Shown here piece after piece: positions 7,900-17,329 of a stretch of 62,718 nt of DNA. The DNA comes from Bacteroidota bacterium (GTDB lineage Bacteria > Bacteroidota > Bacteroidia > Flavobacteriales_D > Sanyastnellaceae), in assembly GCA_027619225.1 (NCBI GenBank), contig JAQCFW010000013.1, forward strand, positions 1-62,718, given 5' to 3'. Numbering within the stretch: position 1 is the first letter of the stretch; each line of letters begins with the position of its first letter. The position numbers and the translations under genes are program-made. The notes beneath the pieces are model-generated. The model was given only the letters and a program-made list of their open reading frames with translations, was not told the DNA's origin and ran no database searches.

Positions 7900-9453
7900 T
7901 TATTCTACTTCTATTAGTTGGGTTCCTTCAATTCGAACTTGTACTCGAACATTTTCGTAACCCGTAAATGTGACTGCACCCTCTGTACTGGCAGTTAGAC
8001 GTACATGTAAACTTCCACCAGGACTTACCGTCTCTTCATTAAGTGGAATCACCAGTAACCCATGTTGACTAACCTCTGGGTAAGAACTTCCAGCTTCGAT
8101 ATTCCCAATCATGCTCACGATAGTACCATCTTCGTCATTAACTACATAGTCAATATCGGCGACAACCTCCACTGGGAAAGTACTGGTTAGATCCACAAGC
8201 AAACGACCCTCGAACTTAGGGAAGTTCATCGGGTCTATAATATACACCTCCTCTAACACCACTCCGTCTAGACCAAGTTTAAAAGGAATTGCTAATTCTA
8301 ATTCTAGCTTAGGGGGATATGCATTATTTATATAATCATGCCCCAAAGAAACATCTCCAAAAGGATTAAGCTGTACGCTTCCAAACATCGCTACATCGTG
8401 AGGCAAAGTCTCAATAAGATCGAAAATATTCGAACCCGTTTCTCCTAAATCAAGTACTAAACTACTGTGATTAATCAAAGTTTCATCGTTCCAATATGCT
8501 CTTGCAACATCATGAACACCATATAGTGTAGGATGCTCTAAAAATTGATCGTCCATAGAAATTTCATCAAATTTTAATCTCAATTCTGCGCCTATGTAGT
8601 TCTCAATTGTCAATTTCGCACTGGCACCATCTAAATCGAGAACTGGGTTGGGAATAGAAATTGTATCTATCAGAGTCACCTCTGAATCAAAAGGAAGATC
8701 CTCTTGTCCAAAATAACCTTTCGCCGTTTCAATTGTAAGGTCGACTAGTTCAATCTCCACCAACATACTGTCTGTAGTTGTCAAATAGAAAATTTCCGTA
8801 TTTAAAATAGATCCCGTGGTCGTAAAGGTTGAGGTCATCACATTTTCACTAAGCCCATTTTCTCCAGATAAATTAAAAATAGCTCCAGTTAAATCTAGCG
8901 TCTCTGTTGCAAAACCGTTCACACCACCTTGAGCAGCTGGAACAGCCAATTCAATACCTGCAATCACTCCACCAACTGTCACGCTATTGAGATAATATGC
9001 CATATCTAAAATCCCTTCAACAGAACTCTCAACAGACAACCTCATATACCCAGAATTAAGTGAAAATTCTTTTAAGTAAGCATCTGAATTTGCACCAAAA
9101 CTTTCAAAGACAATCTCATCTGTTTCATTAACAAACAAATCCCCCAATGGCACAGGAACATTTGATAATAAAATACCTTCCATAGACATATTCTCTTCAA
9201 TTAACGTATCAGGTAACGTGGGGAGATAATCTGCCGAAAACTCACCGAAAGGGATCTTGTACAACATCCTTGCGGGCTCTCCAGCTTCTCCCAACGTAAG
9301 CAATGAGTCAGGAAAGGAAGAAGACCAGGTGATATTGTCATCTACCAATGGAAGAAAAACTTCGATATTCCAACTCATGGGCTCCCTGTCTTCACAGCTT
9401 GAAAACACTGCTGCTACAGACAATAGAACTAAAGAGAATTTCATTTTATTCAT
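7900..9453 (-). CDS. Large hypothetical lipoprotein
   Basis: This 517-residue protein has a lipoprotein signal with lipobox VFSSC (Cys20), followed by an acidic, Ser/Thr-rich, beta-strand-rich body with many I/V/L-D repeats. No enzyme motif was recognised. The acidic residues after Cys20 (EDRE) could fit surface-exposure signals described for Bacteroidota lipoproteins. It overlaps the 3' end of the dapF fusion by 8 nt and is followed 2 nt later by the DUF5723 barrel gene. A surface adhesin or barrel partner is possible but not demonstrated. Confidence 0.75.
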   Translation of the reverse strand: MNKMKFSLVLLSVAAVFSSCEDREPMSWNIEVFLPLVDDNITWSSSFPDSLLTLGEAGEPARMLYKIPFGEFSADYLPTLPDTLIEENMSMEGILLSNVPVPLGDLFVNETDEIVFESFGANSDAYLKEFSLNSGYMRLSVESSVEGILDMAYYLNSVTVGGVIAGIELAVPAAQGGVNGFATETLDLTGAIFNLSGENGLSENVMTSTFTTTGSILNTEIFYLTTTDSMLVEIELVDLTIETAKGYFGQEDLPFDSEVTLIDTISIPNPVLDLDGASAKLTIENYIGAELRLKFDEISMDDQFLEHPTLYGVHDVARAYWNDETLINHSSLVLDLGETGSNIFDLIETLPHDVAMFGSVQLNPFGDVSLGHDYINNAYPPKLELELAIPFKLGLDGVVLEEVYIIDPMNFPKFEGRLLVDLTSTFPVEVVADIDYVVNDEDGTIVSMIGNIEAGSSYPEVSQHGLLVIPLNEETVSPGGSLHVRLTASTEGAVTFTGYENVRVQVRIEGTQLIEVE

Positions 9454-11416
9454 CTCGAACTAAGTTTAAATCTTTCCTAAATGGTATAACAGTCAAAAAT
9501 ACGGATACAGCGGCGCATCTCAAAGCAAGAGTTGACAATTGAAATTCGAACACACTCAAAATAAGATATGAAATGCATATCAGAGCAGCAATTTTGCCAG
9601 CTTGCCTCTTAAACCCTGAATGAATAGGAATAAAGTAAACCAATGCGGCGAGGGTCCACAAAAGATTAATATTTGCCCAAGTATCTGTGTGATCTGTAAA
9701 CGCCCACATTAATAGCAGAAGAATTCCAAGTAAAGATGAGACTAGAGCAACCACCCCTCTTAATTTGGACGTAAACCCGCATTTCTCTCTGTTCCTGAAG
9801 GTCACAATAATCATCAAGCTCGTGATGAACACCATCAAAACAGCAGGAACATCCAAAGCGGAGTCAGGCAGCCAAGCTCCATCATCAAAAACAACAAAAT
9901 TTTCATGATTATCCTTTAACAACCCCACTCCATCAACTGTCATAGTACTTAAAGCTTTAGAAAGTTCATCCGGAATAAATGCATCACCGCATGGAGGCAT
10001 GATCTTGTCAGATTTGGGACCTAAAATGAAATCCATTCCAAAAGCTGTCCAAGGTGATCCAGCTATATATGGCTGCAATCCATCTCTGAAAGTTTTCCCG
10101 CTTTTTTTGCAATGTGTCTCAAAAGACGCTCCCAACGATTCTTGAAAAAGCGTGATGATCCGAGTCGAACAGTTGTCTCTGAAGAATTCATAACTATACA
10201 CTGCGTTCTCTTCTTGAAGGTTCCAGGAAAGATATTCTGCCACCTGCCGAATTTGGGCAGGTGTAAGATTAAGTATTTGCTCTTTTACGCCTCTTTCCTG
10301 ATCTATATTCTGCCTTTGAAATTGATAGAACGGCACTGCGGAGAGATGATAATCTAATCTACCTAACATAAAGTTGTAGTAGAAATCCTCACTGAAGGAG
10401 AATGTTCCATAGTTGAATACCCAATCCACGATAGGCACTTCAGCGGGGTCGTAAATTCTCACTGCTGTATGGCCAAAAATAGAGTAAGCATCTTCGCCTG
10501 GTGAGGAGGTTAAAATACTGACTTTTGTTTCGCCGCTCAAGCTGTCGTACCAATTTGCATGTACCTCTAAAGGCATACAAAACCACAATAAAAAGATGGG
10601 CAACAAACGAGTGATTCCTCTATATAATTCTCTTGCTGCTCCTGAAAGCCAAACATTCTCATACCCACCTTCACCATCTTCTTTAAACTCGACAAACAGC
10701 TTGCCACCAGACATATGAATTGTCCTCTTAGGTTTCCCTCCATGAATAGAATAGTCAACTATAGAAGCCGCTACTGCGCCTGTTCCGCAGGCTTTCGTCT
10801 CCGCCTCTACGCCTCTCTCGTATGTTCTAAGTGCTAAACCTTCTGACACTGTGCAAAGAGCGCTTACGTTAACTCCTCCTATCGAAGAATAATCATCGCT
10901 ATACCGGATTTTACGCCCAAATGTATCAATCTCAAGCTGACTCAGTTCGTCAAAATCTTTCACTAAATGAATGTGATGTGGTGATCCCGTGTCAAGGAAG
11001 AAATCCCCGGAACTTAATGATTTTGGAGCGACAACAGGTCTGAATTCTACACTTGGCACATCATACTCATCGTTGCGCCTTACTTTATGAAGTCCATCAC
11101 AAGCTTCAAAAACTGCGTTATCTCCAATTAAGCCTTCACGGTGAGCGTATTCAAAAGACGCCCTCGTACCATTTCCACAAAAAGACCTCGTACCGTCTGA
11201 GTTTCTGTAATCACATTTGAGGTCAGCCTCCGCAATAGAGGATTCAACCAAACAGATAAGGCCATCACAGTTTTGCTTCAAACAAATCTCCGCAACAACT
11301 TTATCTTCAAGAGTCGTTAAATCAAGGCTCCCAGCGTACTTAAATCCATTAACAATTGCGAAGGTATTTCCCGTTCCTTCCCACTTTTGGAATTCGATTT
11401 TCAAGTCATCACCCAT
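9446..11416 (-). CDS. dapF: Diaminopimelate epimerase fused to DUF4105 membrane protein
   Basis: The frame can extend to 11524. I choose ATG 11416 because MGDDLKIEFQKWEGTGNTF matches normal DapF N-termini and a TACCTTCG box ends 4 nt upstream. The result is 656 residues. Residues 1-265 are diaminopimelate epimerase with both catalytic Cys (FCGNGTR and KACGTGAVA). It converts LL- to meso-diaminopimelate for peptidoglycan and lysine. The chain then runs without a stop into a signal-anchor-like segment (LLPIFLLWFCMPLEVHA), a DUF4105 domain (about 285-460, ILTSSPGEDAYSIFGHTAVR, DNCSTRI) and about five membrane helices. DapF would be cytoplasmic and DUF4105 periplasmic. Confidence 0.88.
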   Translation of the reverse strand: MGDDLKIEFQKWEGTGNTFAIVNGFKYAGSLDLTTLEDKVVAEICLKQNCDGLICLVESSIAEADLKCDYRNSDGTRSFCGNGTRASFEYAHREGLIGDNAVFEACDGLHKVRRNDEYDVPSVEFRPVVAPKSLSSGDFFLDTGSPHHIHLVKDFDELSQLEIDTFGRKIRYSDDYSSIGGVNVSALCTVSEGLALRTYERGVEAETKACGTGAVAASIVDYSIHGGKPKRTIHMSGGKLFVEFKEDGEGGYENVWLSGAARELYRGITRLLPIFLLWFCMPLEVHANWYDSLSGETKVSILTSSPGEDAYSIFGHTAVRIYDPAEVPIVDWVFNYGTFSFSEDFYYNFMLGRLDYHLSAVPFYQFQRQNIDQERGVKEQILNLTPAQIRQVAEYLSWNLQEENAVYSYEFFRDNCSTRIITLFQESLGASFETHCKKSGKTFRDGLQPYIAGSPWTAFGMDFILGPKSDKIMPPCGDAFIPDELSKALSTMTVDGVGLLKDNHENFVVFDDGAWLPDSALDVPAVLMVFITSLMIIVTFRNREKCGFTSKLRGVVALVSSLLGILLLLMWAFTDHTDTWANINLLWTLAALVYFIPIHSGFKRQAGKIAALICISYLILSVFEFQLSTLALRCAAVSVFLTVIPFRKDLNLVRDE

Positions 11417-11420
11417 GCCT

Positions 11421-11428
11421 CGAAGGTA
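11421..11428 (-). promoter_or_regulatory. -7 box of the dapF fusion
   Basis: TACCTTCG on the minus strand (one mismatch to TAnnTTTG) ends 4 nt before ATG 11416, implying a leaderless transcript. It lies back to back with the E1 box at 11432-11439. Confidence 0.5.
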
Positions 11429-11431
11429 ACG

Positions 11432-11439
11432 TACCTTTG
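11432..11439 (+). promoter_or_regulatory. -7 box of the E1 gene
   Basis: TACCTTTG matches the consensus. It ends 2 nt before ATG 11442 and 5 nt before ATG 11445, so 11445 is the better leaderless start. Confidence 0.5.
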
Positions 11440-11441
11440 CC

Positions 11442-13508
11442 ATGATGGCGCAACACTCTTCCACTTCAATATCCACAGATAAACTTCTCAATGCATACCG
11501 CACAATGCGTATCGCTAGAAGCATGTCTGACCTGTATGAAGAGCATGCAAAACTGACCTCGAAATACGTTCATGCTTGTTCTAATGGTCACGAAGCTATT
11601 CAAGTGGCAGCAGGGTCTTTACTCAAGAAACAAGACTGGCTTAGTTGCTATTATCGGGATGACTGCATGTTGCTTTCTATGGGCTTGACGCCAGAGGAGC
11701 TTATGCTCCAGCTTTTCGCCAAACGCGACGATCCGTTTTCTGGAGGAAGGACGTATTACAGCCACCCCTCACTTAATCGAGATGACCTCGCAAAAATTCC
11801 ACACCAAAGTTCAGCTACTGGAATGCAAGCCATTCCAGCTGCCGGAGTAGCAATGGGGATTCAGCACAGAGAAAAGTTGGGCCTTGACACACACGAAAAA
11901 GGCGAAGCACCTGTTGTGATGTGCTCTATAGGAGATGCAGCTGTTACTGAAGGCGAGGTAAGTGAGGCGCTTTATATGTCTGCACTCAAGAAACTACCTA
12001 TTGTTTGGCTTGTACAGGACAACGAATGGGACATCTCAGCTCACGCCAGAGAAATCCGGTTCGGAGATGCTGCCACAATGGCTGCAGGATACCCTCCCAT
12101 AGAGGTACGCCAAGTGGACGGAACCGATTTGCCCGCTTGCATGGCTTTGATGGAGGAAGTTTTTGATACGGTGCGAAATGAACGTAGGCCGTTCCTGATA
12201 CATGCCACCGTTCCACTTTTAGGTCACCACACATCGGGAGTGAGACGCGAATTCTATCGTGACGACTTAGAGGAAGCTCAACAGCGAGATCCAATTCCAC
12301 GTATTGAGAAGCATCTTCAGGATTCAAATATCTTAGACTCTTCCCAGATTACTCTTCTCAAAGCTGAAATCGATGCAGAGGTAAACGAAGCATTTGACAG
12401 AGCTCGCAATGCTGAAGAGCCTGTCTTCGAAGATCTGTTAGCCCATCGGTTTGCTCCCACAGAAATTACTGAAGAGAAAGGCACTCGTGAACCTGAGGGA
12501 GGTGAAATAACACTCATGGTGGACTGTGCGCTTCATGCCATGCAGGAAATTATGTCTAAGCATCCCGAGTCTCTCCTGTATGGTCAAGATGTGGGGAAAC
12601 GTTTGGGAGGCGTTTTTCGTGAAGCAGCAAAACTTGGAGATCAATTCGGTGAAGACAGGGTGTTTAACACTCCGATACAAGAGGCATTCATCGTCGGATC
12701 CACTTTAGGCATGTCTTGTACAGGACTCAGACCCATCGTAGAGGTGCAGTTCGCAGACTACCTTTGGCCAGGTCTTAACCAACTCTTCTCAGAACTCTCA
12801 AAATCTTACTTCCTTTCAAACGGCCAATGGCCGGTACACTCTCTGATTCGCGTTCCTATTGGAGCTTATGGTTCAGGAGGTCCCTACCACAGTTCATCGA
12901 TGGAGTCTGTACTTTCAAATATCCGAGGAATAAAAGTAGTTTACCCCTCAAACGGAGCAGATCTTAAAGGACTTTTAAAAGCCGCTTATTACGATCCCAA
13001 TCCAGTGATCATGCTGGAGCATAAAGGTTTATACTGGTCTAAAGTTCCGGGCACAGAATCTGCCAAATGCATAGAACCATCCGAAGATTATGTAGTGCCT
13101 TTAGGAAAAGCTCGAATTGTAACTCGTGCTACCCAGAAAAATTCTTGCACTTTAATCACATATGGACGAGGCGTTTATTGGGCTCTGGAGTCTGCGAAAC
13201 AGTTTCCTGGAGCAGTTGAAATAATCGACCTTAGAACGATCGTCCCTGTGGATTTCGATGCTATTTCTGAAAGTGTAAAGCGAACAAATCGCTGCCTCGT
13301 TTTAACGGAAGAACCAGAAAACAATACGTTCGCCCAAGCTCTTACAGGCAGAATCGCAAAGGAGTGTTTCGAGTATTTAGATGCTGCACCTGACCTTATT
13401 GGCAGTGAGGATCTGCCGGCCATTCCCTTGAATGAAAACATGGAGAAAGCATACCTACCTAATGCGGACAAGGTCGCTAAGCGCATAGGAAAACTACTTG
13501 AATACTAA
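11442..13508 (+). CDS. Thiamine-dependent 2-oxoacid dehydrogenase E1, alpha-beta fusion
   Basis: This 688-residue protein (687 from ATG 11445) carries an E1 alpha domain (about 10-340) and an E1 beta transketolase-like domain (about 350-688) in one chain, as is common in Bacteroidota. The TPP/metal motif is GDAAVTEGE with the closing QDN about 27 residues later (about 165-195). The beta part shows GQDVGKRLGGVF and EAFIVGSTLGMS. It decarboxylates a 2-oxoacid, most likely branched-chain or pyruvate-type, and passes the acyl group to E2 lipoamide. E2 and E3 are not in the window. The exact substrate cannot be read from the sequence. Confidence 0.9.
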   Translation: MMAQHSSTSISTDKLLNAYRTMRIARSMSDLYEEHAKLTSKYVHACSNGHEAIQVAAGSLLKKQDWLSCYYRDDCMLLSMGLTPEELMLQLFAKRDDPFSGGRTYYSHPSLNRDDLAKIPHQSSATGMQAIPAAGVAMGIQHREKLGLDTHEKGEAPVVMCSIGDAAVTEGEVSEALYMSALKKLPIVWLVQDNEWDISAHAREIRFGDAATMAAGYPPIEVRQVDGTDLPACMALMEEVFDTVRNERRPFLIHATVPLLGHHTSGVRREFYRDDLEEAQQRDPIPRIEKHLQDSNILDSSQITLLKAEIDAEVNEAFDRARNAEEPVFEDLLAHRFAPTEITEEKGTREPEGGEITLMVDCALHAMQEIMSKHPESLLYGQDVGKRLGGVFREAAKLGDQFGEDRVFNTPIQEAFIVGSTLGMSCTGLRPIVEVQFADYLWPGLNQLFSELSKSYFLSNGQWPVHSLIRVPIGAYGSGGPYHSSSMESVLSNIRGIKVVYPSNGADLKGLLKAAYYDPNPVIMLEHKGLYWSKVPGTESAKCIEPSEDYVVPLGKARIVTRATQKNSCTLITYGRGVYWALESAKQFPGAVEIIDLRTIVPVDFDAISESVKRTNRCLVLTEEPENNTFAQALTGRIAKECFEYLDAAPDLIGSEDLPAIPLNENMEKAYLPNADKVAKRIGKLLEY

Positions 13509-13513
13509 GCTTT

Positions 13514-14152
13514 ATGAAAACTATTTACATTTTTATAACTGTTTGTTTCGCATTCAATCTTTCTGCCCAAACCCCTTCATTTTCTATCGCTTTCTCCTGT
13601 ACACCTACGCACGAAAATGGCTTTGCGCCATCCGAAGTCGAAGTGCTTTCACATTCTGGTTCATTCAAAATTACAGAACACTCTGAAAGTGGGAAAACGC
13701 AATCCTTCCTCCTTTTAGGTGAAGCCGTAGGAAGCGTAAATCAGTTTACCTTTTTCGGAACGCAGGTTGCTCTAACTGGACCCATGCCTGAAGCGTTAGC
13801 TGACTCATCTCCTGACTCAGGGTTAGGGTTAGATCTCGATGCGAGAGAGAGAGAAATTGCTGGCATTCGCTGTGTCTCCTGTGGCAACAGCAATTGGTGT
13901 GCTCCTTCATTGGGAATGCCTCCTGCAGGTTGGCCTGGAACAAGTATGCCACTTGAAGCGACAATCAAGTACGGCGATATATCTTACTTGGTCATTGCTA
14001 CTTCTGTAACAATATTAACAGACCAGGATTTTCTACGTAGTGGCTCTCACCACAATACGTTCAAAATCGAAAAAGGAAGAACTGTTGTTGATGCAAGAGG
14101 TTTTGTTGAGCTATTCCAACTCACCCCACCTGCCGACGTCATACGTTACTAG
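13514..14152 (+). CDS. Hypothetical secreted protein
   Basis: This 212-residue protein has a signal peptide (MKTIYIFITVCFAFNLSA, cleaved near residue 18). The mature part is Ser/Gly-rich with several Cys (CVSCGNSNWC near 118-127). No known domain was recognised. It starts 5 nt after the E1 stop on the same strand, so it is probably co-transcribed, though a functional link is not evident. A second overlapping frame on the same strand is ignored because this one has a clear signal peptide. Confidence 0.65.
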   Translation: MKTIYIFITVCFAFNLSAQTPSFSIAFSCTPTHENGFAPSEVEVLSHSGSFKITEHSESGKTQSFLLLGEAVGSVNQFTFFGTQVALTGPMPEALADSSPDSGLGLDLDAREREIAGIRCVSCGNSNWCAPSLGMPPAGWPGTSMPLEATIKYGDISYLVIATSVTILTDQDFLRSGSHHNTFKIEKGRTVVDARGFVELFQLTPPADVIRY

Positions 14153-14167
14153 CCCCCCGTCAATGCT

Positions 14168-15304
14168 TTAGTTGAAAGACAACTCGAACTGCAGTCGAGC
14201 AAGGTAAGATTGCTCCATGTCCCCTTCTAGAATCATTGAAAAGTCAGACTGTACTTTCAAGTTGTGACCATCGATGTATTTTGAAATCCCCAATGTGTAC
14301 ATAGAAACATCCTCTTGAGGCAGTACCGCTTCTGGTGTCACTGAAGTAAATCTTGCAGCCAATTCCCAATCGCTTTGCAACAGATATCCAGCCTGAATAT
14401 TCAACGCTGATCCAGTAACAAAATGATACTCTAGGCCTGACGCATCTGCGAAAACAGGACTCTCATCAGATGATTTAATAGCATACTCAGCCATAACCGA
14501 GAACCCCTTGTATTTAAACATCATATCGGCAAAAATGGTTGACAATGTTCTTGTTTGGCTTAAAAAAGACCCTGTATTTCCTCTTGCTTTAGAAGCGTTG
14601 TCATGATAATCATAAGACAAACCGAGAGCCAATTTAGGCGTTTCCTCTCTTTTAAGATCAGAACCGAAATAATCTCCCTTACTTGTAAAAGCACCCAAAG
14701 GCAGAAGTTCCAACCTTCCGGTATAATCAAATCCTCCAAGATTTCCTGTAGTGATATTCCTTCCCTCCCCTTGAGACACAGAAACAATCGCTTTTGCTTT
14801 CATGGTCCCAATGCCAAACTTTTGATGAAGCTGCAACCCCATATCTCGATCAATATTGTAATTAGAATTCAAAAGAGATCGATCTACAAATTGGAGTTTC
14901 GCTGAACTTATAACACGTTCTCTATTTCCAGGGAGTTTTGTCTGCCCAAACCACAAATGTGTATTTACCCCTATTTCATACTGAACTACAGCATCGAGAA
15001 TCATTCTTGCAGAATTCTGCGTTTGAGGTATCGGACTTCCGTGATCTCTATTTGTCAACCCCAACTCAACTTTATATTGAAACTTAGGATTGATTGCAAC
15101 ACCTTCAAACTTCAATCGCGCCCTTCTTACCAAAAGGTTTGTTTCAACCGCATCTCCCTGCATCTCAACCAATCCAAGATTTTGAATTCTACCAGTAAAT
15201 TTCATTGTAGATGAATTCTGAACTATTTGAGCTGACACATTATCCGTGAAAACTAAAGAACACAACACAGGGAAGAGAATAAAAAATCTATTCATAAAAA
15301 TCAT
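14168..15304 (-). CDS. Phosphate-selective porin O/P family outer-membrane protein
   Basis: This 378-residue protein has a signal peptide (cleavage near residue 25, NVSAQ) followed by a porin barrel. Typical features are LVRRARLKFEG near residue 65, KYKVELG-like FQYKVELGLTN, WFGQTKLPGNRER near 120, and the last strand YLARLQFELSFN ending in Phe-Asn. It forms a diffusion channel in the outer membrane; the preferred solute (phosphate or polyphosphate in characterised members) is not certain here. ATG 15295 (MNRFFI) is an alternative start with a better signal peptide. It is convergent with the hypothetical gene ending at 14152. Confidence 0.85.
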   Translation of the reverse strand: MIFMNRFFILFPVLCSLVFTDNVSAQIVQNSSTMKFTGRIQNLGLVEMQGDAVETNLLVRRARLKFEGVAINPKFQYKVELGLTNRDHGSPIPQTQNSARMILDAVVQYEIGVNTHLWFGQTKLPGNRERVISSAKLQFVDRSLLNSNYNIDRDMGLQLHQKFGIGTMKAKAIVSVSQGEGRNITTGNLGGFDYTGRLELLPLGAFTSKGDYFGSDLKREETPKLALGLSYDYHDNASKARGNTGSFLSQTRTLSTIFADMMFKYKGFSVMAEYAIKSSDESPVFADASGLEYHFVTGSALNIQAGYLLQSDWELAARFTSVTPEAVLPQEDVSMYTLGISKYIDGHNLKVQSDFSMILEGDMEQSYLARLQFELSFN

Positions 15305-15378
15305 TTTTAAATTACTTCTGCAAAAGAATAAATATATTATTTTGTGAATGTTAAGGTAAAGTTAAAGTTAAATTCGCG

Positions 15379-15993
15379 TTAAGGGATCCCTAAATATTTG
15401 TGTGTCTGTGTACTTAAAGACCAAACACTGCCTTCTTTACTGCCTAAATAGTCCATCAGAAACGGATGAACTTTCTCTTTCCTATCCCATTCAGGTTGTA
15501 GATATAGAAGCGTATCCTCTTTTACGTTTACCGCCTGTTCACTTGCCCATTTGAGGTCGTGTTTGTTAACGACGACCACCTTTAATTCATTTGCTTTTAA
15601 GTAGCTTTCTGGCAGGCAGGGTTTGAATTTTTTTGGAGACAATGTGATCCAATCAAAGTCTCCTAAAATTGGATGCGCTCCAGAAGTTTCAAGATGAATG
15701 AGCAAGCCTTCTTTTCTAAGAGCTGTTGTTAATGGCTCCAAATTATACATACAAGGCTCTCCCCCTGTCACAACGACCATAGGTAAGCCACTGTTTTTTG
15801 CCCCCAAAACGAGTTCGTCGATTTTTAAATGTGGGTGATCTCCTGCCGGCCAACTTTCTTTTACATCACACCAAGAACATCCCACATCACAACCAGCAAT
15901 CCTGATGAAATATGCTGGAGAGCCTGTGTATCTGCCCTCACCCTGCAAAGTGGGGAAGACTTCCATAACTGGGTATGTATTGTGTTCTGCCAT
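15379..15993 (-). CDS. queE: 7-carboxy-7-deazaguanine synthase (radical SAM)
   Basis: This 204-residue enzyme makes 7-carboxy-7-deazaguanine from 6-carboxytetrahydropterin in the queuosine pathway. The radical SAM cluster motif is CDVGCSWC (C-x3-C-x2-C, about residues 34-41), preceded by the LQGEGRYTGSPAYFIR signature near residue 17-32. The length fits QueE rather than larger radical SAM enzymes. It begins 4 nt after the rimO stop, so rimO-queE are co-transcribed, both acting in translation-related modification. Other queuosine genes are not in the window. Confidence 0.94.
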   Translation of the reverse strand: MAEHNTYPVMEVFPTLQGEGRYTGSPAYFIRIAGCDVGCSWCDVKESWPAGDHPHLKIDELVLGAKNSGLPMVVVTGGEPCMYNLEPLTTALRKEGLLIHLETSGAHPILGDFDWITLSPKKFKPCLPESYLKANELKVVVVNKHDLKWASEQAVNVKEDTLLYLQPEWDRKEKVHPFLMDYLGSKEGSVWSLSTQTHKYLGIP

Positions 15994-15997
15994 GTGA

Positions 15998-17314
15998 TTA
16001 AAGAACTACCTCACCATCTAAATCGAAAGAGGTAGCACCCGTAATTTTAACCTGAACGAAATCTCCAATTCTCAAATGAAGATCATCTTGTACCGGAATT
16101 CTAACTTCATTATCTACATCTGGCGAATCAAATTCTGTTCTCCCCAGCCAAAACCCACCCTCACAACGGTCTATTAATACTTTAAATTCATTGCCCAGAT
16201 AACGGAGGTTTAATTCTTCCGAGATTCCAGCTTGAAGGTCCATAACTTCCTCAACTCTTTTCTTTTTAAGCTCCTCTGGAACGTCATCCTCTAGTTTATA
16301 CGCATGGGTATTTTCTTCATGAGAATATGTAAAACAACCCAACCTCTCAAACTTCATGCGACCCACCCAATCTAAAAGGTTTGCATGATCTTCCTCCGTT
16401 TCTCCTGGAAATCCAACTATAAGTGTCGTTCTAATTGCAATCCCAGGAATAGTTTCTCGAATATCTGCAAGCAACTTTTCTGTTTTCTCCTGAGTAATTC
16501 CTCTACGCATAGATTTCAAAATGGAATCGCTAGAGTGTTGGAGAGGCATATCTAAATAATTACAGACTTTGTCAGACTCTGCAATTACTTTAAGAACGTC
16601 CATTGGAAATCCAGATGGAAAAGCATAGTGTAGCCTGATCCATTCTATTCCTTCGACTTTGTCTAATGAACTTATTAAGTCTGCCAAACGTCTTTTTTTA
16701 TAGATATCAAGACCGTAATACGTTAAATCCTGCGCAATAAGTATTAATTCACGTACACCTTGAGCTGCAAGTGCCTCAGCTGACTTCACAAGCTCTTCGA
16801 TTGGAGTTGAAACATGCTTGCCTCGCATGAGTGGTATCGCACAAAAGGCGCAAGGACGATCGCACCCCTCAGCTATCTTCAGATAGGCATAGTGAGCTGG
16901 TGTAGTAAGCAATCTCTCCCCGACTAATTCTTTCTTATAATCTGCACGAAGGGTTTTTAAAAGACGGGGAAGGTCACGGGTACCAAACCAAGCGTCAACC
17001 TCAGGAATACCATCTGCCAACTCGTCCGCATATCGTTGAGAGAGACATCCCGTCACATATACTTTTTCTACTGAACCTTCTTTTTTTGCATCCGCAAAAC
17101 GCAAAATCATATCTATACTCTCTTGTTTTGCCGACTCAATAAAACCACAAGTGTTGATCACTACGATTCCGAAATCATCTTTGCTAGCCTCGTGTTCAAC
17201 CTCAAAATTATTTGCTTTAAGCTGGGTCATAAGCTGCTCAGAATCATACAGATTCTTTGCGCAACCTAATGTTACAACATTTACTTTTCTGGGATTTGAT
17301 GACCTCGCTCTCAT
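15998..17314 (-). CDS. rimO: Ribosomal protein S12 methylthiotransferase
   Basis: This 438-residue radical SAM methylthiotransferase modifies an Asp of ribosomal protein S12. N-terminal MTTase domain: TLGCAKNLYDSE (about 15-26), NTCGFIE (about 54-60) and GCLSQRY (about 89-95). The radical SAM domain holds C-x3-C-x2-C in CDRPCAFC (about 150-157). A C-terminal TRAM domain covers about 370-435. NTCGFIE and PLMRGKH favour RimO over MiaB. It starts 15 nt after the ftsY stop, so ftsY-rimO-queE form an operon. Confidence 0.95.
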   Translation of the reverse strand: MRARSSNPRKVNVVTLGCAKNLYDSEQLMTQLKANNFEVEHEASKDDFGIVVINTCGFIESAKQESIDMILRFADAKKEGSVEKVYVTGCLSQRYADELADGIPEVDAWFGTRDLPRLLKTLRADYKKELVGERLLTTPAHYAYLKIAEGCDRPCAFCAIPLMRGKHVSTPIEELVKSAEALAAQGVRELILIAQDLTYYGLDIYKKRRLADLISSLDKVEGIEWIRLHYAFPSGFPMDVLKVIAESDKVCNYLDMPLQHSSDSILKSMRRGITQEKTEKLLADIRETIPGIAIRTTLIVGFPGETEEDHANLLDWVGRMKFERLGCFTYSHEENTHAYKLEDDVPEELKKKRVEEVMDLQAGISEELNLRYLGNEFKVLIDRCEGGFWLGRTEFDSPDVDNEVRIPVQDDLHLRIGDFVQVKITGATSFDLDGEVVL

Positions 17315-17329
17315 TTTGAACTTGTATGG

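Noticed and set aside
11417-11524. N-terminal extension of the dapF fusion to 11524
   Set aside because: It would overlap the divergent E1 gene by 80 nt and lacks DapF-like sequence. ATG 11416 has the normal DapF start and a box 4 nt upstream.
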